Part shown: piece after piece, positions 10,168-26,960 of the stretch
Layout: each line of letters starts with the position of its first letter
Numbering within the stretch: the stretch's first letter is position 1
Origin: Penicillium oxalicum
Lineage: Eukaryota; Ascomycota; Eurotiomycetes; Eurotiales; Aspergillaceae
Assembly (NCBI RefSeq): GCF_001723175.1
Contig: NC_064653.1
Location: forward strand, 1,488,001-1,552,000
DNA: 64,000 nt
Direction: 5' to 3'
Made by a program: the position numbers and the translations under genes
The notes under the pieces: model-generated
What the model was told of the DNA's origin: nothing
The model's database searches: none
Seen by the model: only the letters and a program-made list of their open reading frames with translations

Positions 10168-13100
10168 TCATTCAACCGGAAGGAGAACAGTTCTTAATTC
10201 CTCCACTTTCTGCTTCAAGTGTTTTGGCTGAGCAGACCAATCTTCATACTTGATCGTCTCCGAGCCGATCACTACATATAAATAATCAGCGGCGCAAGCG
10301 CGAACCTATCAACTCATTAGTAAATACGAACTTATATTTGCTTGGAGGGAGAGCTTACCCTTGGAAATGGGTGAAGTAGAATCCCAGTCAACTTCTTCAA
10401 CGCATCCTCGCGCAACGAAGTACATCGGGATAAAGCCGCGTAAACCTTGACGGCAGATTCCAGCCGCTGAATGCTGGATGACCGGAAATGAAATTTTTGT
10501 ACTAAGACAAAAACCTCTCGCAGTGCGGCATCATACACTGACTGGTCTGGGACTACGAAGCTGTCAATCAAAAAACCCAGAAGATCGACGACCGGGATGG
10601 CATAGCGATCATCCTGAATATTGGAGCCCAGGACAGTGGCGAGATCATTGAGGATATTCGTCAGTAGTGCCTGCTGGTCGGTGGAGTCGTGTGAGACCAA
10701 AACCTGGATGAGCGCCGAACGTGAGGAGCGAATAAGCCCGTCGGCGCCCGCCGTTGCTGACGTAGCAAGACCCTGAATCAAAGGTTGGCGAAGCCATTCA
10801 ACCTTATACAAGGATAGCAATTGCTCAAAGTATCCCTGAGAGGATACATTGCTAAAATGCTCATATTTGCTGCTCCCGTTAGCCTTCTGTAAAGGTACAT
10901 ATGAAGATGGGGCAGGTACCTTTGCATTGACGGCAGATCCAGGTAATTTGTGTCGCAGATTTGTTGCAAGCAGAGCCAGGCCCGAAGTCTGACCTTGTCG
11001 AGCTTCTCAGATGACAGACGGCACAAACATCCCACCAGGCTTTTCACAAGCGGCGAAGTCGGTGCCAACGGTGAGCCTGACCTGAGGAGAAGGCTCGCAG
11101 CATTGACGGCTTCCACACGAACCAATGATCCTACATCACCTCGCCTATCTGTGGTATAATCATTGAGATAATTCAACACATTCTCCGCAATCTCCTCTAC
11201 GACGACTGAAATGTCTGTCAGCGGGGGTGAGAGGACTTTGGAGGGGGAAAAGACTAATCATACCGGTGTGTGGCAGGATGTTCGCTGACAAGCAACTCAC
11301 AGCAGCCACCCGTTTCTCGATCAGCTCTTCTTGCCCGGAAGATCTGAGTATCTCGCTAACAATCTTGTCTTGGAGGCTCTTGAATCCTTCAAGTTGCTTA
11401 TATACTGCTCCTATAGCAAGAATCTGACCACGGCCAGTGGGCAGCTTGGACGAGGAGCGCAGATGATAGATCCAGCCCTGTACCGTGTCATCTTGCTTTT
11501 GGCGGTCGAGGAGGGGGAACAGCGTAGACAGAGCCTCAGACGCGGCCTCAATAGAGGTATCGTCTCTTCGAGAAACGCAGAGAGATAAAATATGTAGCAC
11601 ACGATCCAAAATAGGGCCTGAGGGGGCGGGTAGGCCGATGGATCGAATGGCCTGGGAAAGCGATGCGATCAAACGAGCAGAAGCCTCCGAGGTGAGTTCA
11701 GGGCGGAAGCTTTGGAGTGTCAAGTCATTGTCCGTGGGTCCAAACGGTGACACGAAAATTTCCCACAATTTGACAATCTGGGATGAAATTGCCTCTACCT
11801 CTTGCGAGTTCCGCAGTCCTGGCAATGATTTCCATTCGCTCAGATAAATGTCAACCGTAGCGGCAAATGCCAACAGACAACCATGTCGCGATTCAACCTC
11901 GCTTCTGGGAATTTGAGGTAGCTTAGACAGCAGTCTCTCCAAAACTATCCGAATAGTTGAAAAACTCTGCTGCTTGCTCAAGACACCGATAGCTTGAGCG
12001 GCATGTCTTCTGGACTCGGCGTCTGGGGAACAAATGCCGCGCGACTGCATCATACTCTCAATCAAGGGGCCCCAATACATTTGATCCAAACATGCAGTAG
12101 CCTTGGAGACGTCTATCATCGCACGGGAACGCCGTGCAACAGCATGGTAATCGACGGCTTGGACGAGAGGGATGCCTTGCGTGATAGTGTCAGGGTGGCG
12201 GCCAACCAACTCTTGAAGTGCGGCAGAGGCTCCGCGGCGGATGTTACCAGATGGATCGACGCAGGCTGAGCAGACAAGTTCAACGGCAAGCTTCTGCAAA
12301 ACTTCAACTTCAACAACACCAGACAATGCTGGGATCGTCTGGCGCTGAAGAGATTGCAGCTCCGAGGTCAAGTATTTCCGTGATAGAGCCCAGACTCCGA
12401 AGCAGGCAGCATCACGGACACCTGTCCCGGCAGAACTTCCGGTCGATGATCTTTGCTCAAAGCCAAGACCTGCCACGAGTGACTGGAGAATCTCAGGTAA
12501 CTGTTCGGTGGGAGGTGCCCGCCGAAATAGAAGATGAGATAATGTAAGCATCAGACCCTGCCAACGCTGAGCATCAACTCCACTCAAATTACGCTTAAGC
12601 AGTGTCAATCCTGCCCGGCGTGCTTCAAAAGGTGTAATCAAAGTGCCATCTTCCTTTTCGAAGAGAATGTTCTCTCCCAAGGAACCAATGACAGCCTCAA
12701 TAATCTCCGCACCCATCTCCGGCTCAAGCTTGAGAGTAATCACGCTGAGGGCTTTGCTGGCGGCGAACCGCACGGGGGTGTCCTTGTCTGCCAACGCATT
12801 CAAGAAATGATCAACGGCCTCTTCTAGAATGCTAGATAGAGTCTCATCGGTCATATTGCCGTTCCCCCTTTCAGCCAGAGTGAGTGCCATAGTCGTGACG
12901 TTGCGTAAAATCTTGACCACGGTTTTTCGAGCTAACGCTGAGGTCTGCGCGACTGTTGACACATGTGCGATTCCCTGGACGATGTTGAGGGTCTCATTGA
13001 AGATAGTCTGCAACAGGGGAGCCAGATCTTCCATATGACCTGATCCTGCGAGACGAGCAATGAATGAAAGAATGCCGATGCATGAGTAGACTGACGGTAA

Positions 13101-14011
13101 CTGTTTCTCTTCGGCGGGATTGATCGTGGCAAAAGCCCAGTTCATCGATTCTGTCAAGAAGCCGAGGGCTTGCATGTCCCCACGTAAGACGAGTCGTGCA
13201 AGAAGGGCAGTGGCCGCCTCACGTTCCTTGCCAGAGGCATTGATATAATGAGTCGCGAGCGAAAGTAGCGATTTTGCTACCATCGGAGTGTGAGCCGATA
13301 TTCTACCAAACTTGTCAAGGTTGTCAAAGGGTACAGGAATATCATCAGACGACAGCGAGACTAGATCAAATGGCGCCAAGAGAAGGTGCGAAAGCCAGAT
13401 GAGCATGACATATCGCTCTTCCCATTGCAGACTCTTTGTTTCCAGTCCGATCATGTCTGAGTCCATGCCCACGTGGTTCAAGTTGTCCCATTCGACAAAG
13501 GCACGTAGCATGGAGTCTAGGTACTTGGGCTCGTTATTCAAGAATCGACTAATGACCTTGACGCCCCGGACTTTGCAGAAAGTGTAAAGAAGTCTGCTGA
13601 TTGCCCGTGGAAGGGGGTAGAAATCAACCTTGCGAGGGCCTTGGGTGGGCTGAGAGCCATACTCCCCGCGGTGCTTTACCAGATAAGCCAAAAAAGCATC
13701 CACTAACGTGGGAAGCAGCTTTTGCAGGTGCGGATCCAAAAGCTGGGGCCATTCTTGAAATGGCTCAAGCTATCGATCTTGCGTCAACTCTAGAAAAAAG
13801 AAAAGTGTCGGTATATTGTGGGTAATTATGGCGTGCTTACCAGTGCAACAAGCTTCTCTGTTTTGGATACCTCGGCCCATTTGCGTGGGGTTCGATGAGT
13901 ATGTTCGGCCTGGGTCTTCCAAAGCAGCTTTGGCAACCGATTGGAAAACTCAGCGACAAGATCATTTGACGCTCGCTGGAGCTTGATATCTCGATCTTCT
14001 GAAGCATCCAT
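10168..14011 (-). CDS. Tubulin-folding cofactor D (TBCD / Alp1 / Cin1)
   Basis: Cofactor D captures beta-tubulin released from the chaperonin and helps assemble the alpha/beta heterodimer with cofactors A, C and E. Five exons (14011-13841, 13769-11264, 11214-10920, 10869-10359, 10305-10168) total 3621 nt and encode 1206 residues, the usual size. The protein is made of HEAT/ARM-like helical repeats. Diagnostic segments are VRDAACFGVWALSRKY and NIRRGASAALQELVGRHP in the middle of the protein, and the C-terminal block ending with EDWSAQPKHLKQKVEELR. The start MDASEDRDIK at 14009-14011 is the first ATG of the frame. The gene stands alone, with the tRNA gene about 180 bp beyond its stop. Confidence 0.95.
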
Positions 14012-14915
14012 CGTGGGGTATTGCTCGATGCATGTGTTATTTCTCTCCTGAATTCGGCGCCAGAAAAAGCGTCAACATCGATGCGGGCCAGGTCATGTGA
14101 CACTTAATGATGTTCCTGGACGGGCTGATCAAATAAACCGTCAGCTAGATGGACTACAAACTGGATACAGTACCTCCTCTACACAAACTTAGGCTCTTAA
14201 ATTCAACTTGTCCAGCGTCAATTCATTGAAAAATCGAAAATGACCTGTTTCTACTTTTTTCAGTTCATCAAACCACGTTCAAGAGATTCTGATGGCGGGT
14301 ATTTATCAGGTTTTCAAGGTGATCCACAATGGACGTACTTGCATTAATTTCAGGCTCCAAGGGCCTTTGGAGTATGTATTAGAGGGCAGAGATACTATCG
14401 AGATACTATCTGCAACAAACTTACAGAATTGAATTCATCGAGACACTTTTGACATTCACTGACATTAAGCATGCGTTGGTTAGGAATGGAAGCTTCATCC
14501 CCACCTCTTCATATGTATACTTCGGGAGAACATAGGCAACCTCTTAGGGAGATGCTCTCTATTCCCTCCAAAGGAAGACATCCAGCTGTCTATGTACCTC
14601 TCTTCTACACTCGTTCCTTTGGTCGACACATCCATAGATACTTTTCACCCGACAACCTTACTCGCTCTGAACAACTGAAAACCCACACAGTTTGAAATCA
14701 ATGCGTCTATCTTTGAAATAAGAAAAAAATTTGCCTGGACGAAGGGGATGACAACGACCAGTCGTCAATGAAATGCCCCATTCAGTCAGAATTCATCCAG
14801 AGAGGTAGTAAACAGTCGCGAGCCGCCAGTTAACCAAAAATCCAGGAATCTCAGACCACTTGCCTCAAGCCCCAAATCAGAGACAATGCGAACCAGAAAT
14901 CATTCGTCTACGTAA
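14012..14915. other. Intergenic region between TBCD and an unknown gene
   Basis: About 900 bp holding the TBCD promoter on one side and the 3' region of the next minus-strand gene on the other. One 74-codon plus-strand frame (14471-14695) has no recognisable features. Confidence 0.5.
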
Positions 14916-16265
14916 TCACAAATCCTCATCTTCAGTTTCATCTCCCTCCTCCGGAGGATGGGCCACGCCCGGCATGTCCGGATAATGATTCGCAAGTCGA
15001 ATCATGGTGCGCCGAATATGAATCACGGCAATAGCCAAAGCCAGCGAGTTCCATACGTCTTGATCATCTTCCGACATATCAAATTGACCCATGTACTTTG
15101 TATGGGACTGCGATCCTCCATTACATATTGGAGAGTCGGGATCGGTGTCCACAGAAAGAATTGTGACGATGGGACCACAAATACAGAATCCAATCAGGGT
15201 TGGCCAATATGGATGCTCGATATCTTTGAACATCTGATGATGCTCCCCGGCATGGTGCTCAATTTTTCGAATAGCTCGCTCGACAGCTAATAGCGTTTTT
15301 TCTCCAGGCCGCTGACTAGTCACTGCGTAGACAGCCTTCGTCTCGGATGTTTTCTTCAAGCCGGCATCGGCAATAGCCCAGCGAAGATACTTCTTGATCG
15401 CCTTTCGAATCACATCCGATGGACGAACAGCCAGGAATCGACAGTCTCGAACGTGACCCGGAACACGAAGGAGCTCATGAAACGCACGAATAGCGTAGAT
15501 ATTTGAGCCCATATGGACTGTGAAAGCGAAATCGTTCTCATCAAGTTCACCGTCTGCGCTGGGGAACAGAGAATCGGGAAGTGTAGAGAAATCCTTTTTC
15601 CAATCCGACGGGAGGATTGCAAAGCAGCCACGGGTTGCCAGATCCAGGTACAATGCTTTCTCTTCTTCTCCCATCTTGGTGTTCTTGGGCACTCTGATAG
15701 CTTTGGCCATGCGCTTTGCTTTCTCCCGACTCAACACAAAAACAACGTCGTCTCGCTCTGCCCGACGTATGACACCCGGCATGTCATCATCACCGTCATC
15801 ACTCTCCTCTTCATCAATGTAATTGCGACCCCCTTCATCCGAGTTTCTTATTCTCTTCCTTCTCTTCCGGTTGCCACATGCACGGCGAGAATCCAGTAAC
15901 TGCCTTTCTAGGGCAGTCCTTGATGCAAATGATGTCTTCCAGTCGGGTTGTGAATTAGTCTCACCGAGCACACCGCTTTGGTCACAGCGAACATGTACTG
16001 GCATAGCTGAGGATGGCTCGTCTTTGTGACCGTTGGTTTCATCTTTGAAGATTCTGGCCCGCTTGGCCGAACGCACATCGTCACCGCAGTCGTCAACGGC
16101 GTGACCGAACCAAGATGGACATCCGGTCATATCTCGTGGCGAATAATCTTCGAATGGGTGATCTGGGGGTGGTGAAAGTGTCATTTTGGCTATGGTCCAG
16201 GGCTCTCGACTCTGTCCGCTGAACTTGCTTCGATCCTCAATCGAGGAGCAGCGCTTACGCACCAT
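14916..16265 (-). CDS. Conserved hypothetical acidic protein (449 aa), intronless
   Basis: I do not recognise this family. The open frame extends to 16298 without an ATG; the first true ATG is at 16263-16265 (MVRKRCSS), giving 449 residues. The first 150 residues are disordered and charged, with a basic NRKRRKRIR patch (possible nuclear signal) followed by an acidic EEESDDGDDD run. Residues from about 165 to 430 look like a folded domain: an Arg/Lys-rich helix (SREKAKRMAKAIRVP), then GCFAILPSDWKKDF, a Lys/Arg-rich helix at RKAIKKYLRWAIADAG, and a hydrophobic strand region WPTLIGFCICGPIVTIL. The C-terminus is acidic (EEGDETEDEDL). Nuclear localisation is a guess from composition. Confidence 0.75.
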   Translation of the reverse strand: MVRKRCSSIEDRSKFSGQSREPWTIAKMTLSPPPDHPFEDYSPRDMTGCPSWFGHAVDDCGDDVRSAKRARIFKDETNGHKDEPSSAMPVHVRCDQSGVLGETNSQPDWKTSFASRTALERQLLDSRRACGNRKRRKRIRNSDEGGRNYIDEEESDDGDDDMPGVIRRAERDDVVFVLSREKAKRMAKAIRVPKNTKMGEEEKALYLDLATRGCFAILPSDWKKDFSTLPDSLFPSADGELDENDFAFTVHMGSNIYAIRAFHELLRVPGHVRDCRFLAVRPSDVIRKAIKKYLRWAIADAGLKKTSETKAVYAVTSQRPGEKTLLAVERAIRKIEHHAGEHHQMFKDIEHPYWPTLIGFCICGPIVTILSVDTDPDSPICNGGSQSHTKYMGQFDMSEDDQDVWNSLALAIAVIHIRRTMIRLANHYPDMPGVAHPPEEGDETEDEDL

Positions 16266-17735
16266 AGGTGTTTGGTTTTTGAGAGAAAAGATGATCAAGG
16301 GAGAAATAACTGAGGACTCTTTTGATTCACTTTGGCAGCAATATGTGAACGGTTTCCGATCAGCGAGGCGTATGAAGCCCCGGTGAGAAAGTCCGTGGAA
16401 GTCAACTTTATGCGTCGATATGAGAGAGTGTCTCTGGCTTGAGAGAGAAATGTCAGTGATTCAGGCAAGCTTCACACGTGAGAATATATGTGGGAATTTA
16501 TGGAAGAAGATAAAATCGTAAACTTTCCACCCCAGTGAACTGAGACAAAGACGGGACAAAGGGCTTGGAAGATATCAGCACAAAGACTCTTTTTCGGCAA
16601 GGCACAGCCCCAAGTGAAATGCCCAATTGCCAGGCCCAGGTCTTTGTTCAACTAAACTTAACCGTCTAGTCCGTAACTCAAGCTTGTTGAAGCATAGAAT
16701 TGATGACTAGCACAGAGTATGGCAAATATACTTTCGCTGAATGACCTCTCGCATAGTTCGTGCAGCAAGGTTCATTGAGCAACCGAACAGCTCAATGCGA
16801 GGAGAGCACACATATTCTCCACCAACATCGGGTGGTCAACATCGCGATGAAGACTTTGCCGGCTCGCTGAATGATCTGGTTCAACACGATGGCCTTAGTA
16901 GAGCTGATGGGGAGAGACCAGTTACTTGAAAACAATCGTCGCTGATTTACCATTTTAAGCACAGATTTCACCAGAAGTAAGTGAGAGTATATTAGTTCTT
17001 ATCTGCATCTTTGTTTCCATGGACCTAGAGATATTCGATACTTCTTCGACAAGATGGCGGGCTGTGCAAGCGTCGAGAAGTGACACGCGTTCGAGTGAAC
17101 CCTGGATCAGCGCTCGCGGCGAGGGCAACCGGTAGAGGGGGAGAAATTACATATCAACTCATTCACATCCTCTTGTGAAAGCCTTTAAAGGGCCGTTTCA
17201 ACGAGTCTAGGTTTGAAACGGCACAGCAAGCCCCTTGAGGATGGACACTTACTGAAGCCAGACAGCTGGCGGACACACTCCGATTGAACGCCCGGACACC
17301 AAAGCCTATCCGTTTCTAACAACTGGGAGCCGCAAGGTGCGCATCCGATGCACCAGGCTCCTGAAAAACAGGTCCGAGCCATGGACAAGAGCCAGGGACC
17401 CAGAGGCACTGCCTCGCCCGTTGTGGATCTGCGAAGACTATGCTGGGATGTGCCGCAAAGAAAATGAAGGGTAGAGAAAAAGACGTGTGCCACATTTCCT
17501 TGAGGAGAGAAGCCGCAGAAGGGAAGACCATATCCAGGCCACCCGATGAACCAAACATGAATGTAACGGGTATGTAGAGTAAGGAAAGCTGGGACGACAA
17601 ATCAGGTGGGATCTCAAGCGGCAGATTTCTGAACGAAATGTGACCAGCTCAATGAATGAGGGACGCAGCAACTGGGATCCTTCGAAAAGCACTCGAACGG
17701 AGGACTCATGATGACCCAACAACGCTTTCGAGCGA
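16266..17735. other. Intergenic region between two minus-strand genes
   Basis: About 1.47 kb between the start of the 449-residue protein and the 3' end of pkcA. Only short overlapping frames without family resemblance are present, for example 17185-17493. Confidence 0.5.
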
Positions 17736-21566
<3,831 letters not shown>

Positions 21567-23478
21567 GGTGGGGGTGGGCGTAGGAGGGGAGGGAGATCCA
21601 GTAAACCAATCCCACAACGACGGTCGGAAGAGACGAGAGAAAGCAAAGGGGAACAGAAAGTGAAAAGGGGGGTGGAGTGTGCGAAATTCAGGTGGTCTAT
21701 GATGAGGTCGCGGTAGTGGGGAGGGGCGGCCAGAAGACAACAACCTCAGGATATGGGGATGGGAAGTGGAGGAGTCTGTGAGGACGGGTTGGTCGGTGGA
21801 TTTGTGGCCCCGTAGTCCCGTGCAGTCTCACTAGTGGATGCAGTCTGGAGCGGAATGGGGTGGTTCAAAAAGGGAGAGACACGGAGAGAGAGAGAGAGAA
21901 GCTTCGCGGGGCTCACTCGGAATGTTTCTGTTGACCAAAGCGGAGGAGGGGGGGGCAAAGCATCGACAATCGGCGCCTCAGGAAGAGGGAGCAGAAGGAG
22001 GGGAGGTCAACACGCGGCTTTGGCCAAATACCACGACAGAAAATGTAAACACGATACAGAGAGATCACCGCCCGACGACGAAAAGCCACCCTCGTGCATG
22101 AAAGCCGTACAGTACTTGGAATGGTCCTCGGGAGCAAGAAAACAAAAATAACCCCCACAAAAAAATATGTCAGTCGACTACAACACAATAATGTATTCAA
22201 ATTTTCTGCTAGTCATATTAACTTGAACAAAAAACACGGACAAACAAATAAAGGTTCGAGCATTGCATTTCCATTAGTTCCAAAAAAGCGTTGCATGCTC
22301 GCCATGGAGATCCTAAAAGGCCGGAGAGGGGCACATGGATCATTGATCGCCCGGAAGGCCCAATCCAAAGTTAATCACGATCTGATCAGGAAGCGAGTCA
22401 AGGCCTATGAGCCAGAATGGCACTCAGCGTCAAGATCTCGTGGACATCCACCACATCATCGGGTACAGGAGATTTGATGTCATGTGGTACCGTGAATGGC
22501 CCACGCCATCCCGACTCTGGCGAGCGGGAATGATGCCATGGCCCCATCGCGATCCGAACATTCAAACAATGAAGTTGTGGCGACGGGGCCTGCAAAGAAC
22601 GATCCAGACCCAGCCATTATACACATAAGCCACCTCCCATGCTGGATTTCATAATCCAGATTGTGCCTATGTACAAGGTACATACCTAAGTATTGTACTA
22701 GTAGGATGATGTACGCACTACTGTACTACTCATCAGTCCACCGGCTTCGTACTCTGTGAGGATACCACAACACGATCGAATCCAGAGAGGGAGAAAGAGA
22801 GGGAGGCCTTCCCGTTTAGGCTTAGCGTCTCTCCCAAGAGGGCTCTCGCCGCGAGGGATTCTTCGTACCCATCATTTTACACGTACCATTGAAGTGTCAC
22901 ATGAATCAAGCAAGTGCCGAAAAGACCAAAGAGACTGCCGAGTACGTGACTGATTTAAATTAGCACGCAATGCAGGGTACAATCTCCTGATTATAGCAGC
23001 AGGCCGGGGCTAGGCAGTAGTAGCTTCGTCTGAGCAGTTTCCTATCACCAATTGTGGAAGCAGGCCTGACTTTGGAAGTGTCCTACGACTGAAGGGAGCA
23101 TTTGGCATAGCTAGTCCACTTCAGGATTAGCGTGATGTATACTTGGCAATCCAAAGGAAGAGTGTAAAGAGCAAATGTCTTGCCCTACACAAAAACGCAA
23201 CAAGCGACCTAATGCATTGTCCGCGAAGGCCTTTCCAAATGATCTTCTAATGACATGACTATTCGATCAAATGGAAAAGTGGCTCGATTGGTAAATCTGG
23301 GGGCAAGGATTTCCTTTCTCGGTCTCATCTTCGAATACCAACCGCTGCACTAGACACGGGTGATACTGGATCGGTGCAATCGACCGGACAAACACGTCCA
23401 CATAGGAGGGAAAACCGGGATCAATAAGCAGGACATTGCCCGTATGCGCCGTGACATGCAAATCATTCTCACATCGTC
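21567..23478. other. pkcA promoter/leader and intergenic region
   Basis: About 1.9 kb between the pkcA start and the 3' end of the MFS gene. The first 500 bp upstream of pkcA are purine-rich on the plus strand (pyrimidine-rich on the transcribed strand), including a (GA)8 run at 21884-21899. Clusters of GTAC/TAGGTAC-like short motifs occur near 22670-22735. No gene recognised. Confidence 0.5.
21884..21899. repeat. (GA)8 microsatellite in the pkcA upstream region
   Basis: Uninterrupted GA dinucleotide run within a longer purine-rich stretch, about 320 bp upstream of the pkcA start. Confidence 0.85.
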
Positions 23479-24975
23479 TTATTCGGATCTTTTCGAAACC
23501 TTGGGCAAGAAAAGCCAGCTGGCCGCCATCAGTCCATACAGCCCAAGACAGATTGGATGTAGCACCATAGTTCCCACATGCTGCGCAAGGAGACCGGTGA
23601 AGAAAGGTGAGACTGCACCACCGCTACTTCCAAGAGCACTGATGAAGCTCAGACTGGTCATGTGCATCCTGCGAGGTAGTAGCTGGGTGAATACAGCCGT
23701 CGCACTCGGGTACACAGGTCCTAAAAGCAGACCCAAAATGGCAACCGCTACGGCATCTCCGACGATATTTGGAATCAACCAGGTCATTAATTGGAATGCC
23801 ACAGCACCTGCCACCATGATCAGGACGGCAGTCTTGTGGCCCAGCGTGGCTGCGGGATGTGTGAGTAGGAACCGTCCGACTGTGATTCCAGCCCAGAAAC
23901 CCGCGCTGACGTACCCAACGTGCGATGGGTCACCGTTTCGGTAGCTGATCAGAAACGAAACCACCCAGCCGGATGTGGAAACCTCAGCGCCTTGGTAGGC
24001 GAAGATGAAAAAGGCGCCCAGAAGAGTCGTGCGATTGTGGATGGCTCGTTTCAGCTGCTGCATTCTGGATACAGCTCCCTCTTCCGTCGATGGGCGCGAG
24101 CTTGCTGAACGAATCAGTTCAGCCGGTGTGTCACTTTCGAAGTCGGCAAATGCCCATGAAGCATAGATGAGGTTGAGCAAGCAGAAGGACAGGGAAACAA
24201 TGTAGAAAAGCGACCAGCGGATTCCATTCGAGACCATCGCCGTGGCGAACAAAGGAGCGACCGTGCCACCGAGACCGTAGCCCCCGTGAAGAAAGCTCAA
24301 GGCAGTTGTGGAGTTAGGCAAGTTGGCACAGTAAACATTACTGAGAGCCAAATTGAGAGCCATGCCAAACCCAAGCAGGAAGAAACTGAGGACCACCACC
24401 GGGAAGGGTGGCTGGCAGATAATAATCACGTAGCTGACAGCCAGCAGTGACATCGCCAGAGCGAAGCTCTTTGATCGGCCCAGCTTGTGCTCGATGGCAT
24501 GAGTAGCCGGGGCGGCTGAGATGAAGCCCAACGCATTGGTTACGAAAATCAGCGAGACAATGGCATATCCAATGCCGTAATGATTCTCGATGTATGGGAT
24601 CAGCGCTCCGGGCGCGCTGTCGTTCATGCCATTTCCAAAATTTATCATACTGCAACTCAATAGCCGCCACTTTGTCTTCCATGGCATAACCGTACGGTCT
24701 GGTGCCCAGTCCTGAGCTTCAGAAGCAGTAGGAGAATCATGCTGGTCCGCCTCCAACACACGGGGTGTGGGCTGAGGGCTCGATGAAGTAATGGCGCTGA
24801 GCTTTTGTGAGGAGGATAAGCCCACAGAGACTGGTTGTGGACCAAGCTCCCGTAGTTCATAAGCACTTCCGGATCGGGGAATGTTGTGCTTGTCCTTTTT
24901 GGCTGCCGCTGGTGGGCTGGGGATACGACTCGAGCCTTCAACTTGGATAAAGGCTCCCAAATTAGGTAGCGACAT
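23479..24975 (-). CDS. Major facilitator superfamily transporter (BSC6/fucose-permease-like)
   Basis: A single-exon gene of 498 residues. A Ser/Pro-rich cytosolic N-terminal tail of about 105 residues precedes roughly twelve hydrophobic helices. The first helix carries FGNGMNDSAPGALIPYIENH, typical of the BSC6-like branch of fungal MFS proteins related to bacterial sugar permeases. Other landmarks are SFLHGGYGLGGTVAPLF in the fifth helix region, a long hydrophilic central loop (about residues 270-310) and GLLLGPVYPSATAVFTQLLP in the C-terminal half. The substrate cannot be told from the sequence. The ATG at 24973-24975 (MSLPNLGAF) is the first of the frame. No metabolic cluster surrounds it. 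Confidence 0.9.
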   Translation of the reverse strand: MSLPNLGAFIQVEGSSRIPSPPAAAKKDKHNIPRSGSAYELRELGPQPVSVGLSSSQKLSAITSSSPQPTPRVLEADQHDSPTASEAQDWAPDRTVMPWKTKWRLLSCSMINFGNGMNDSAPGALIPYIENHYGIGYAIVSLIFVTNALGFISAAPATHAIEHKLGRSKSFALAMSLLAVSYVIIICQPPFPVVVLSFFLLGFGMALNLALSNVYCANLPNSTTALSFLHGGYGLGGTVAPLFATAMVSNGIRWSLFYIVSLSFCLLNLIYASWAFADFESDTPAELIRSASSRPSTEEGAVSRMQQLKRAIHNRTTLLGAFFIFAYQGAEVSTSGWVVSFLISYRNGDPSHVGYVSAGFWAGITVGRFLLTHPAATLGHKTAVLIMVAGAVAFQLMTWLIPNIVGDAVAVAILGLLLGPVYPSATAVFTQLLPRRMHMTSLSFISALGSSGGAVSPFFTGLLAQHVGTMVLHPICLGLYGLMAASWLFLPKVSKRSE

Positions 24976-26960
24976 GTCTGGATATTTTGTCAGCCCGAAG
25001 ATCGAATCTTACACTGATAAGAGCCAAAAGACAGAGCCGCAACAGCAATTGCAAACTATTGAACTGCTGCTTTGAGAAGAGGAAAGGGGCAAGCTCAAAG
25101 GAGATGACGAACTAAGAAGGCTGTTTGGTATGAAAATCTCAAAAGGGAGGGGCGTAACAACTGGGGACAAGAAGAAGAAACCATGACAGGTTTCAAAGGA
25201 CTCAGAGGCCAGGATTACAAATAAGCTGCACTACTTAGGTACCTGCTAGGTACATTTCAATCACAGTCCGTCAGCTCTTATTGACCGCAGAAATCTGTTG
25301 GCCAACCTCATTTTGTGCATCGGAGAGATCACCGAGTAAGTTCCATCCACAAGCACAATTCAGACACCAATGGAATTCGAGGATTCCCCTCGTGAGGAAG
25401 ATGCCAATTGCAGTATACTAAATGGGGAAGACTGTATCGCTTAGTGTATGTGAATTTCGCTCTTTGAAAAAGAAAATGCTGCCTGTACTTACTGCCCCTC
25501 GTAGCACTGAGGCTTATGCCTACTTATCGGTTCTGATATGCTCTCATTCTGATGTCTTTGATGGACCAATCCCTCCAGGCTATATCCTCCAAGCGATCTA
25601 TTAGGTATTACCTTCGTGGAATCCCCCAAAAAAACTCCTCGATGATGTACTTTTGAAGTGAAACTTGAGGATTGTGTGTAGTTATGTACTGGCCGATTCT
25701 CGGGTTGACATCGGAGGTGGGTACATCTCGGCAGCTATTTTCCGATTCATCCTGTCATGCGTATCTGTAAGTAAGAGCAGCGCCACAACTGTGGGTTGTA
25801 AACCTGATCGATGCCATCAAAAAAATCGATTTTGGAAAAACCGAATATTATCATCATGTCCATTCGCCTGCTTCAACATACAGAGTGTATAGAAACTGAG
25901 AAGAGACTCTATCATGCAGGATCCATCAGCTCTATTAGGACGTGGCGGCTCAACCGAACATTAATGGTCAAGGCTACGTTAATCAACCTGTCCAGACAAG
26001 AGCATATCGCAGAGACATGTGATCGAGCGTGCTACAGAATTCCAAGATTGTCACTATTTCCCCAAGGGGTAACATACTGCATGGGGTGGACAGTTCGGAA
26101 AGTGGCTTCCATCTCACTTCATGATGTGTATGAGGTGAGGTACTTCTCCGGAAGCCAGTCAGTGCTAGTCTCGCCTAGGTGGGAGAGTAGATGAGAGCTC
26201 AGCTCAAAGCGTGGGCAATCTCACGTTGTAGGAAGGACAGGTTGACAATGGATCACTTTTCTGTCTTGCGACTAGCCATCACATACTAATGTTCCCATAC
26301 ATCAATCTTTGCGTCTCATTCTGTGTATGCCTGCTTTTCGTCGGGTTGTCATACCTTCAATCTCGCCTTCATATTACTTTGACTATGAACAAGTCCTGGA
26401 GAAACTGCTTGAGAGCAAATTTCATAGCCTGGAAAAATGCCCGTTCACATCTATGGAAGGTATGGATTCTAGTGCTCATGGAAAATTAGTAGGGCAGTGG
26501 ACTTCAAGTGCAACGTGCTTCGAGGCCATTAATGCCATGTTTTTCGGATAGAAGAACAAGAGTACATCAACAGCCTACCGATATGGAATATGTCCATCAG
26601 TAATCTATGGCCCTCGAAGACATGAGGACGCAATCAATTATGCGATTATTCTTTTCAGAGCCTGACTGATACGGTATAAATCAGCGTGGTCACAACTTGG
26701 GTCGTACATCGAAGAATGCGCAAAAAGCTTGGCTTTTGTTCCTCCTTGAGTGGGGGACATTTGGACTTGAGCCAGTTCGGTACTGGTCCACCGCACGGGA
26801 GGCTCTACATTCAAAGTTGAACGGAAGCAACAAATCTTTTTCTTCCGCCCACATTCAGAAAATTATAGCACTGAACACGAGCACACCTGTATTATCAGAG
26901 CGCCGTCGCAAATCCCCCCTGGTCAAACAAAGGGCTGAAGCACATTCACACTCGAAAGCT
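24976..26960. other. Roughly 2 kb intergenic region
   Basis: Divergent space between the MFS gene (-) and the EIF1AD-like gene (+). It contains only short frames and a TTAGGTACCTGCTAGGTAC-like motif near 25240. No RNA gene or repeat family recognised. The open frame of the next gene extends upstream to 26697, but its real start is at 26961. Confidence 0.5.
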
